Shown piece after piece: positions 1 to 9,300 of a DNA stretch of 14,698 nucleotides. The notes beneath the pieces were generated by a model that was not told the origin of the DNA, searched no databases, and saw only the letters and a program-made list of their open reading frames with translations. The DNA is from JBOFDK01 sp051650305 (GTDB lineage Bacteria > Bacillota > Clostridia > Lachnospirales > Cellulosilyticaceae). A program made the position numbers and the translations under genes. Every line of letters begins with the position of its first letter. Position 1 is the first letter of the stretch. The stretch spans positions 1-14,698 of the forward strand of contig JBOFIT010000251.1 in assembly GCA_051650305.1 (NCBI GenBank), in the 5' to 3' direction.

Positions 1-3000
1 CGTTCTTGGGCCTGAGCCAGTGGATAATAAGGTCGTTTGTCAGCTTTCACAATCTTTTCTTGCATATGTCTTGCCGCTTCTTCTATATAAAGTGCTTGTT
101 CTTTAATGGTTGGCTTCTCAAAGACTTTATTTAACGTCATTTGGATACCAAAGGCACTTTGGATTTCTGCTGTTAGCTTAGCTGCGATTAAGGAATGTCC
201 CCCTAATTCAAAGAACTGATGGGTGACGCCTACTTGGTCTACATTGAGAAGTTTAAGCCATATAGCTGCAAGTTCCTTTTCAATGGCTGTTGTCGGTTCG
301 ACGTAGGTTTCATTCAGCGCACTTTTAAAGTCCACTTCAGGCAACCGTTTTCTATCTAACTTACCATTTGCAGATAATGGCATACTTTCTAGCTGCACAA
401 AGAATGACGGGATCATATAATGGGGCAACTTCTGACTGATATGGTTTCTTAATGCACTTACTTCTATAGTCTTATTAGCAGTGTAGTACCCACACAAATG
501 CTGATTTCCTCTAGCATCTTCCTTTACAACCACCACACTTTCTAAGACGCCTTCATATGCATCCATCAAAACTTCAATTTCTCCAAGCTCGATGCGTAGC
601 CCTCTAAGTTTAACTTGGTGGTCCATTCTTCCTAGGTATTCGATATTCCCATCTTCCATCCACCTTGTAAGGTCCCCTGATCGGTACATACGATACCCTG
701 CATAGTGGGGATCTTCCATAAACTTTTCTTCAGTTAACGCGGGTTTATTGAGGTATCCGCGACCAACTCCTACACCTGATATGTATAGTTCACCTGGAAC
801 CCCTATAGGTTGGAGACGTTTCGCTTCATCCAACACATAAAGTCTTGTATTATCTATTGGTTTGCCAATAGGTATTTTACGTATAGCACCCTCTACCGGA
901 CAATCATAATAACTTACATCTACCGTTGCCTCAGTAGGCCCATAAAGATTGTGTAACGTTGTATGATAAGGCCTATGAATCAGCTGATTGAACTTCTTTA
1001 CTTGGGCGACAGTCAAGGCTTCACCACTTGCAAACACTTGCCTTAGGGAACTTAAATCATACTTTTCTTGGCTTGTCTCATAGTATTCTAAAAAGACCGC
1101 TAACATAGAAGGTACAAAATGCATGGTGGTGATATGATGCTTCTGGATTGCTTGAAGTATTTCACTTGGGTCTTTTTCCCCTTGTGGTTTTAGGAAGTGT
1201 ACCCTCGCACCGGTAAACAGCCACCAGAACAGTTCCCATACAGATACATCAAAGGTATACGGTGTCTTTTGTAAGATACAATCCGCCTCGCCTATGGGAT
1301 ACTTTTTCTGCATCCATTGGATACGGTTGATGACTGAACCATGCTCGATCATGACGCCTTTAGGCTGCCCCGTAGAACCAGATGTGTAAATAACATAGGC
1401 TAATTGACTTGGTCGATACACTTTATTCAAAGCTTGACTTGGGCCTTTATAAAGAGACCCATCTTCTACATTGATGCACCTTATGCCTTCTCGTTGCCTT
1501 TGGAATCTTTCTTGGCATAAGATAAGCTTAGCACCACTATCCTGCATCATATAAGTGATCCGTTCTTCTGGGTACTCTGGACTCATTGGCATATAGGCCC
1601 CTCCAGCTTTTAAAATAGCTAAGATGGCTATAATCATTTCCAATGATCGCTCCATACATACCCCTACAATTTGCTCGTCTTCCACACCACTATCTCGTAA
1701 ATAGCAAGCTAACTTATGGACTTTCTCCCCCAGTGCTTCAAATGTAAGTTGCTCGTCTTCATAGCTTACAGCAATACGCGTCGGTGTTTTTTGCACCTGT
1801 TCTTCAAACATATGTACCAATGTCTTTTCTGTACTATACGGTACTTGTGTGTCATTGAATGTATTAAGAAGCATAAACGCCTCTTCTTCCGTGAGCATCG
1901 CAATAGCTCCAAGGGTATCTGATGTGCGTTGGACCATTTCTTCTAAAAGTTTTATGTAATGGCTTCCCATCCGTGCAATGGTTGATGGTTTATACAATGC
2001 CGTGGCATATTCAAAGATACAGTTCATTCCATCATGACTATGGTAAATATCCACTTTAAAATCTAGCTTCGCAGTGGTATTTTCCAGTTCTAGCATCTCA
2101 ACACCTATGCCTTCTACTTCATCTAACTGCCCTTTTTCCAGCTGATTATGATAAATAAGCATTGTATCAAAAAATGGATTTCTCGAAGCACTTTGTCTCA
2201 CTTGTAAATCTTGAATCATCAAATCATACGGATATCCTTGATGTGCATAACACTTACTGAGCTGCTGATTCACTTTTTTCAAGTATGTATCACAACGTTC
2301 TGATGTAGGAACTTCCATTAAAATAGGCAAGTAATTGTTAAACATCCCCACCATATCTTCTACATCTGGATGGGTTCTCCCAGCTACTAAAGACCCTATG
2401 ACCATTGTTTCTTCTCTTGCATACTTTTGAAGAAGTAGACCATACGCAGCAAATAACACGGCATTCATCGTTACATGATGCACTTTGCATACACTTTCTA
2501 ACTTTTCTACCAAGGGTGCTGCTAGTTTGAAAACTTGATGTCCCCCTTCAAAAGATGGCTGGCTTTTTCTAGGGTAGTCTGTGACAAAATCCACCGTTGG
2601 TATGCCTGACTCATACATCTTCTGCCAGAAAGCTTTTTGTTTAGCCATGCCCTCCGATTCGAGTTCTTGTGCTTGCCATAGCACATAATCTTTGTATTGG
2701 ATTGAAGGTATTGCTAGGGTTTTCTTTTGATACAACTTGAAAAAATCTTCTACGAGATGGGTTATGGCAATCCCATCTGCAATCATATGATGGCAATCCA
2801 TGGCCAAGATATTACTTGCACCGCTTACTTCCATATAGAGCATACGCATTAGTGGTGGCTTCGCTAAGTCAAACCTGCGTACAAACTGCTTCAGTATACT
2901 TTGCACTTCATCCGGTTTACATACGACGCGTTCCACATTGACTGGGACGTCTGGTAGAATTTTTTGAACGGGCTGTTCTTTCATCACAAATGCTGTCCTT

Positions 3001-6000
3001 AAGACTTCATGACTGTGAATAAGCTCTTGGAATGCCCCCTGGACACGTTCAAAGTCAAGTTGTTCCTTGACTTGTAGTGCGATCGGTATATGATAACTCG
3101 TCCCGATGCCTTCAAACTGCTCTTGTAAGAAAACTGTACGCTGTGCAGTGGCTAATGGATAATCTTCTTGAGTAGCTACTGCCTGCATGGGTTCATAAAC
3201 TTCACAGGCTGCATGGTCGATATAGTCTGCTAATGCTTTGATGGTCATACATTCAAAAAATGTTGCTAACGGTAACTTCACATCAAAGGCTTTATGAATC
3301 TTCGCTACAATACGGGTTGCCTTCAACGAATGGCCACCCACTTCATAAAACGAGTCATTCACACCTATCGGCTCATAGGCTAAAACCTCTTGCCAGATAG
3401 CCTGTAACTTGGTTTCTGTCGCATTACTTGGTGGGATATATACCGTTTCTTGTGTTTGTAGCTCTGGTAAAGGGAGTGCCTTCTTATCCACTTTTCCATT
3501 TTTATTCAATGGCAGCTGCTCCATAAAGACGAACTGCTGTGGAATCATATAATAAGGAAGATACGCTTTAAGTTGTGCCTTGATACTTGATACTTCTCCT
3601 TCCCCAACAACATAGCCACAGATGTACCGCTCATTGGTAGCATCTCCGATAACTTGTACTACCCCCTGCTTAAGACCTTCCACCTTGCTTAAGGCTTTTT
3701 CTATCTCGCCAAGTTCTATGCGGTACCCTCTTAATTTGATTTGTTGGTCTATACGCTCTTCATAGTTTACTTCACCTTGTTCATTCCATTTAGCTAAATC
3801 CCCTGTACGGTATAGCTTACCTGATGCATCAAAAGGATTGCTGATGAACTTTTCTTGTGTAAGTGCTTCATTATTTAGATAGCCTTTTCCAATACCCTGT
3901 CCACCAATACATAGCTCACCTACTGCGCCGAGTGGTGCTAGCTTACCTGCTTTATCTAAAATATAAATCGTCGTATTGGCAATAGGCTTCCCAATAGGTA
4001 TCGCCTCCATCTCCTCCGCCAAATCCTCTAGCTTATGACACGTTGCAAAAACCGTGCTTTCAGTAGGCCCATAAACATTCATCAACTTGCCATCACCATA
4101 AAGTTTATAAAACTTCTTGGCATGCTCGGTGGACATCCTTTCACCACCGGTCAGTACACAACGTACATGCTTTAACGCTTCTGGCACTTCATCCATTAAG
4201 TTATTAAATAACGCTGTGGTGATAAAGAAGACTGTTACTTGCTCTTCTTGGATCAATTGCCCCAATGCCACTGCATCGAGTAATTGATGACTTCCCACAA
4301 GCACAAGCTTCGCGCCATTTAGAAACGCTCCAAACAAGTCAAAAGTAGAACCGTCAAAACTATAATTGGATAACTGTAGTAATACATCTTCTTTTTGGAT
4401 AGTTATATAATTGGTATAGCGCACCACTCGACTTATATTGGCATGACTAATAAGTGTCCCTTTAGGTTTACCCGTCGAACCGGAGGTATACATGATATAA
4501 GCCAAATCATCTGCACTTGCTCCATTTACTGGATTATGGGTAGGCTCTTTTTGAAGTTGTTCTTCTAGCGTTGTCAACTCTAGCGTCATACACCCTTCAA
4601 ACTGCATAACTTCTTTTTGACAATGGGTAAGCATAAACTTTAGCCCACTATCTTCTATGATGTCATCTATCCTCGTTTTAGGATATTCAGGGTCTATGGG
4701 TACATAAGTGCCTCCTGCTTTTAATACCCCCCATATGGCAACAATCATTTCCACAGATCTTTCGCATAAAAGACCTACGGGTGTCTGCACGTTCACGCCT
4801 TCTTTGGTTAAAAAGTGGGCCAATTGATTGGCTCTTTCATTAAGTGCTTTGTAAGAAAGAGTTGCCTCTCCGTATTGTACAGCTATGGCATCTTCTCTTT
4901 GAGCTACTTGCTCTTCAAAGATCTGAGGCAGTGTTTTTTCTGCTTCATAAGGTGTCGCGGGTGGATTGAATGCCTTTAACGCTTCTGTCTCATCTGCATC
5001 TAGCATCGTCAGTTCGCTTACCTTTTGATCGGGTGCACTGATGATTGCACGTATCACATTGACCATGTGTCTTCCCAACCTCTTGATTTGTGCTTCCGTT
5101 AAGTTCTCATCATCATAAAGGAAAGAAATACTTAAGTTCTGCAAGCATTCCACCACCACCGTAAGTGCATAGTGGGTCATTTCAAAAGTATCGACACCGC
5201 GTACTTTTAAATGTCTGGAAAGCTTTTCTATTTCTTGTTCCATCGGATAGTTTTCCACTACCAACAAGGTGCGAAACAAGTCTTCTCCCACTACACCTTT
5301 GACCTTACTTTGAATGTCTGCTAAGGTGCTTTGTTCATGATCTTCTCTGGCGACTAATTGTTGCTGAACTTCTTTTAACTGCTCGCTAATAAGCATCTCT
5401 GGTTGTAATTGCACTCTCACAGGCAAGGTATTAATAAACAATCCTACCATTTCTTCAATACCACGTACTTTTACATTTCTCCCAGACACAGTGGTTCCAA
5501 AAAGAACATCCCAATCATAACTGTATTTACCAAGCACAATCCCCCAGGCCGTGTAGAGAAGCGTTGATAAAGTCAGCTTTCTTTCCTTATTAAAGGCATC
5601 TATCGCCTGAGCCAAATCATCCTCTATGACACACTTATATCTACTGGGTCTTATACTTGCGTTTGCTTTGCGTTTGGGTGGAAAGACTGTACGGCTTTCC
5701 AATCCTTCCAAGTACTTCTCCCAGTAGCTAAGGTGTTCATTCTCCTGATACGCTTTATGCCACTGAGCAAACTGTCCAAAACTATTTTTACTGCAACTTG
5801 GAAAAGGTTTTGCTTCTATACAGCAGTTATACGCTTCTATAAACTCCTTCATTAAAATCCCATTACTCCAACCATCATATAACATATGATGGTTGGTAAC
5901 GACCATAGCAAACACTTCTTCAGATAACTTACATATCGTGATGCGTATAGGATCTTCTAATAAATCAATGCCTTGTTGTTGATCCTCATAAGTGAATGCC

Positions 6001-6320
6001 TGTAATGACTGTGCTGGATCAGTTGCTTCAGACAAGTCCTTAAAAAGGATCGGTAACGCTTTTTCTTTAAGAACGATCATCACCGGCTTGTCCAGCTTTT
6101 CCCATCTAAAAACTGCTCTTAAGACTTCGTTGGTACAACTTACGTGTTCCCATGCTTTGGTGATTGCTTCTAAATCTAATATCCCTTGTAACGTAATTGT
6201 CAATTGCTCCACATACTGCAAACTATCTGGCTGCTCTAGATAATGAAAAAGCATGCCGTTTTGCAAGGATGTAAGTGGTAAAATTTGTGCTACATTACTT
6301 TTATCTAATCGTTGCTTCAC
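1..6320 (-). CDS. NRPS multimodular protein, partial at the 3' end: C-A(Ile)-T-C-A(Ser)-T-C...
   Basis: The frame is open from GTG at 6320 to the left edge, about 2106 codons, with no stop, so the protein continues outside the window. Module 1: condensation at about 10-445 (PLTSLQNGMLFH near residue 16, HHMLYDG at 144-150); adenylation at about 460-955 (TSGSTGKPKG 612-621, NVYGPTE, K943); thiolation VGGHSLKA with S998. Module 2: condensation from about 1053 (YPLATAQ, HHMIADG at 1177-1183); adenylation at about 1497-2000 (TSGSTGQPKG 1646-1655, NLYGPTE, K1987); thiolation LGGHSLIA with S2043. The last residues, YPLAQAQE, open a third condensation domain. Pocket residues read DGFFLGVVFK in module 1, close to the Ile code DGFFLGVVYK, and DVWHFSLVDK in module 2, close to the Ser code DVWHLSLIDK. 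The N-terminus looks like an acceptor docking segment running into a D-accepting condensation domain, which suits its position after a D-Asn module. Start choice: GTG at 6320 has a purine-rich site at 6331-6337. A TTG at 6353 is in frame but lacks one, and the next in-frame ATG falls inside the condensation motif. No E or thioesterase domain is visible. Confidence 0.96.
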   Translation of the reverse strand, partial: MKQRLDKSNVAQILPLTSLQNGMLFHYLEQPDSLQYVEQLTITLQGILDLEAITKAWEHVSCTNEVLRAVFRWEKLDKPVMIVLKEKALPILFKDLSEATDPAQSLQAFTYEDQQQGIDLLEDPIRITICKLSEEVFAMVVTNHHMLYDGWSNGILMKEFIEAYNCCIEAKPFPSCSKNSFGQFAQWHKAYQENEHLSYWEKYLEGLESRTVFPPKRKANASIRPSRYKCVIEDDLAQAIDAFNKERKLTLSTLLYTAWGIVLGKYSYDWDVLFGTTVSGRNVKVRGIEEMVGLFINTLPVRVQLQPEMLISEQLKEVQQQLVAREDHEQSTLADIQSKVKGVVGEDLFRTLLVVENYPMEQEIEKLSRHLKVRGVDTFEMTHYALTVVVECLQNLSISFLYDDENLTEAQIKRLGRHMVNVIRAIISAPDQKVSELTMLDADETEALKAFNPPATPYEAEKTLPQIFEEQVAQREDAIAVQYGEATLSYKALNERANQLAHFLTKEGVNVQTPVGLLCERSVEMIVAIWGVLKAGGTYVPIDPEYPKTRIDDIIEDSGLKFMLTHCQKEVMQFEGCMTLELTTLEEQLQKEPTHNPVNGASADDLAYIMYTSGSTGKPKGTLISHANISRVVRYTNYITIQKEDVLLQLSNYSFDGSTFDLFGAFLNGAKLVLVGSHQLLDAVALGQLIQEEQVTVFFITTALFNNLMDEVPEALKHVRCVLTGGERMSTEHAKKFYKLYGDGKLMNVYGPTESTVFATCHKLEDLAEEMEAIPIGKPIANTTIYILDKAGKLAPLGAVGELCIGGQGIGKGYLNNEALTQEKFISNPFDASGKLYRTGDLAKWNEQGEVNYEERIDQQIKLRGYRIELGEIEKALSKVEGLKQGVVQVIGDATNERYICGYVVGEGEVSSIKAQLKAYLPYYMIPQQFVFMEQLPLNKNGKVDKKALPLPELQTQETVYIPPSNATETKLQAIWQEVLAYEPIGVNDSFYEVGGHSLKATRIVAKIHKAFDVKLPLATFFECMTIKALADYIDHAACEVYEPMQAVATQEDYPLATAQRTVFLQEQFEGIGTSYHIPIALQVKEQLDFERVQGAFQELIHSHEVLRTAFVMKEQPVQKILPDVPVNVERVVCKPDEVQSILKQFVRRFDLAKPPLMRMLYMEVSGASNILAMDCHHMIADGIAITHLVEDFFKLYQKKTLAIPSIQYKDYVLWQAQELESEGMAKQKAFWQKMYESGIPTVDFVTDYPRKSQPSFEGGHQVFKLAAPLVEKLESVCKVHHVTMNAVLFAAYGLLLQKYAREETMVIGSLVAGRTHPDVEDMVGMFNNYLPILMEVPTSERCDTYLKKVNQQLSKCYAHQGYPYDLMIQDLQVRQSASRNPFFDTMLIYHNQLEKGQLDEVEGIGVEMLELENTTAKLDFKVDIYHSHDGMNCIFEYATALYKPSTIARMGSHYIKLLEEMVQRTSDTLGAIAMLTEEEAFMLLNTFNDTQVPYSTEKTLVHMFEEQVQKTPTRIAVSYEDEQLTFEALGEKVHKLACYLRDSGVEDEQIVGVCMERSLEMIIAILAILKAGGAYMPMSPEYPEERITYMMQDSGAKLILCQERFQRQREGIRCINVEDGSLYKGPSQALNKVYRPSQLAYVIYTSGSTGQPKGVMIEHGSVINRIQWMQKKYPIGEADCILQKTPYTFDVSVWELFWWLFTGARVHFLKPQGEKDPSEILQAIQKHHITTMHFVPSMLAVFLEYYETSQEKYDLSSLRQVFASGEALTVAQVKKFNQLIHRPYHTTLHNLYGPTEATVDVSYYDCPVEGAIRKIPIGKPIDNTRLYVLDEAKRLQPIGVPGELYISGVGVGRGYLNKPALTEEKFMEDPHYAGYRMYRSGDLTRWMEDGNIEYLGRMDHQVKLRGLRIELGEIEVLMDAYEGVLESVVVVKEDARGNQHLCGYYTANKTIEVSALRNHISQKLPHYMIPSFFVQLESMPLSANGKLDRKRLPEVDFKSALNETYVEPTTAIEKELAAIWLKLLNVDQVGVTHQFFELGGHSLIAAKLTAEIQSAFGIQMTLNKVFEKPTIKEQALYIEEAARHMQEKIVKADKRPYYPLAQAQE

Positions 6321-6330
6321 TTGCTTTATT

Positions 6331-6337
6331 CCCCCTT
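6331..6337 (-). promoter_or_regulatory. Ribosome binding site deciding the GTG start of the Ile/Ser synthetase gene
   Basis: On the minus strand AAGGGGG lies 10 bases before GTG at 6320, within the 25-base gap that follows the upstream stop (6346-6348). It is the only purine-rich site near a possible start in this frame, and it is why GTG 6320 was preferred over TTG 6353. The spacing is slightly long and the match to a consensus site is imperfect, so the start is likely but not certain. Confidence 0.6.
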
Positions 6338-6345
6338 CATCTCGC

Positions 6346-9300
6346 TTACACAAAGAGCTCATCAAAGTCACTTTGTGACACGTTAAAATCTGTTGCGGTA
6401 TACTCTATTTCTTCTCTTTGGCTTGTAAATGTGACAATCTCTTTCATATACGATTTAAAGAGCTGTACAAAAGTACTGATACTTGCCTCACTTATATAAC
6501 GCTTATCGTACTGTATCCAATAAATAAGTGATTCATCACACACCATGCAATTGATATCTAGCTTCACACCGCTTTCATTGGCACTGTCTTTATCTGGTCC
6601 TGTATCTGCCAATATATACTCTTCAAAATCACTTGTTCCTAAGTAATTAAAGCGGATTTCTGGTTGACTACTGACTTCTAGCGCTTCTTCTAAGTATTTC
6701 AACACACCATAAGCAATGCCACCGTCTTGCACTTGTCTTAACTGCTCTTTAATGCTTATGATTTGCTCACCTAAATCGTCTGTCTCTAGGGCAAGTTTCA
6801 TAGGATAAATGGCAGTAAACCATCCAGCTGTTGAAGAAACGTCTATATCACTTCCCCCTCTACCATGACCTTCAAGTTCAATGGTATACACCTTAGAAGG
6901 TTGCCACGTTTTAAGACTTTTCATAAGTCCACATACCAAAAGTTCTTCTACGGTTGTGCTATACGCTTTATTCGCATGAAGCATTAACTCTTCAGTCAGC
7001 TGATGCCCTAAACCCTCTCGTATCATACCTTCTTTTTCTTCGCCATCTTCTAGTACTTCTACCTGCACATCGAAGCATTGTTGTACTTGCTGCATTTCAT
7101 TCCAAAACTTGATTTGCTTTTTAACCCCTTCTTTTTTGCCATAACTACGTAGATAAGTTGCCCACGCCTTATACGATGCTGTCTTTTTAGAAGGTACTGT
7201 ATGCTCCTGACGTTTAAGGTCTCCTATAAGTAGGCGCCATGTCACACCATCCATTACCATATGATGTGCAGTGATAACAAGTATCTGCTCTTTCTCATAG
7301 TTAAAAAGGCTGGCCTTTAGTGGGATGGCATTGTCTAATGCGATACTTTTTTTCATTGCTAGACACTTTTCTCTCAAGTAAGATCCTCTATCCGTTAGAG
7401 CAATAGGTACCATCCCCACTTCTTCTACTTGAAAATCTGCTTCTAAAAGTGCGTTATTGTAATAATAACCTTCTTTATTTTTATTGAGTCTAAGGGTATC
7501 AAAATGCTGAATCATATGTTTAAAGCTTCGTGTTAAATCGGTGGCACTTACTAGCTGTGTCAACCGCAAGGCAATGGTCTGACAGTAATACTCAGGATGA
7601 CTGAAATGCTGATTTTCAAACCACTTAAGGATAGGGGTCGCTTCTACTTGCCCTTCTATGATGCCTTGGTCGTATTGGATACCTACCTCTTCTTTGGCTG
7701 CTAAGATGATCTGTTCGAGTACATCTTCACCTAAGATATCTTTTGACTCCAGTTGGATGTTCAAATCATTTAATCTAGATACAATTTGTATCGCTTTAAT
7801 GGAGTCACCACCCAAACCGAGAAAACTATCTTTCATACCCATTCGCTGAACCCCTAATACTTCTTCAAACACATGGGCGATAATTCTTTCCAAATCTGTC
7901 CGAGGTGCCACATAGTCATTGCGCTGCTTCTTAAAGCATACCTTTGGTAGTTTACATGCATCTATTTTTCCATTGATTGTCATGGGTATGCTGTCCATTT
8001 TTTCATAGCACATAGGAATCATGTACTCTGGCAGATGAGGCTTCAACGCTTTCCTGAAAGACGCTACTGTCAGAGATTCTTTGGCTACGTAGTAGGCACA
8101 TAAATACTTTTCGTTAGCCTCTTCTAAGACCTTTACCACCACTTGCTGTATGGGAAGATACTTCATCATTTTGTCTTCTATTTCCCCTACTTCTATGCGA
8201 TGGCCACGTATTTTCACTTGATGATCCACACGACCGCAGAAAATGATGTTATCCGTTTCATCTCTTAAGGCGATATCACCCGTCTTATACATCCTGCCAC
8301 CTTTAAAAGGATCTGCTACAAAGCGGTCCGCAGTAAGGTCTTCTCTTCCTAAGTAGCCTTTGGCAAGCCCTTCTCCTGCTATGTACATTTCACCTTTCAC
8401 AAACCTTGGCACAGGCTGTAACCACTTATCTAGCAAGTAAATACTTGTATTATCTGCTGGCTTCCCTATCGGTACTGCATAGCCTTTATCACAAGTCTCA
8501 TCATACTTATAGATCATGCATCCAACCGTTGCTTCTGTGGGTCCATACTCATTGTAGATAGCAATGTCCCCGCCAAAGTTATCTGTTATCTTTTTGGCAC
8601 AGAAGCACTCCAGTTGCTCCCCTCCTACAATCAGTCGCTTGATGGTAGCCTGTGGCATCTTTTTATCCATCACCAACTTTAAGTGGGTAGGTGTAAGCTT
8701 GACAATGCCTACTTGATCTTCTTCAAATACTTTTAAAATCCCTTCGCCACCTAAGTCATCACCATAAATCACCAGACGATTCCCCGTCAGCAACGGTGTG
8801 AAAAGCGAAGTGACCGTCAAGTCAAATGAAATAGAAGTAAACAGTGGGAAGTCGTGTTTTTCCTTTTGGAGGTACACTTTCGCTGCCCATGTGATATAAT
8901 GCACCACTGATTGATGGGTTAGCATCACCCCTTTAGGATTACCTGTGGAACCTGATGTATAAATGATATAAATCAAATCGTTGGGCGCTGGTTTGACAAG
9001 TTGTACACGAGAAGTCTCATCTACCTTTTGATACACATCTGTAAGTATGGTTCCCTTGAAAGGTACTTCATTTTTTAGTGTATCCGTGGTTATAAGCATC
9101 GCTGCCTTACTGTCTTCTAGCATATATGTGACACGTTCAGTGGGATAGCTAGCATCTATAGGTAAGTAGGCACCTCCTGCCTTTAATACCCCTAGTATAC
9201 TAATCATAAGCTTTATGGACCGTGGCATAAAAACCCCCACGATACTACCTGCTCCACACCCCTTACTCACTAAGTACTGTGCGAACTGCTCTGACTGTGC

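Noticed and set aside
1..6320. A frameshift or pseudogene in the long third gene, since no complete reading frame closes in the window
   Set aside because: The frame set by GTG 6320 is the same one that reads YPLAQAQE at the left edge, and all core motifs of both modules appear in that frame, so the gene is simply cut by the edge.
6321..6345. Promoter or terminator between the second and third genes
   Set aside because: The gap is only 25 bases and holds a ribosome binding site; there is no room for a separate promoter, and no hairpin followed by a T-run is seen.
1716..7849. Plus-strand open frames at 1716-1922, 5992-6243, 6275-6499 and 7658-7849
   Set aside because: All overlap well-conserved NRPS domains on the minus strand and read as low-quality Cys, Ser or Leu-rich translations without a plausible start context.
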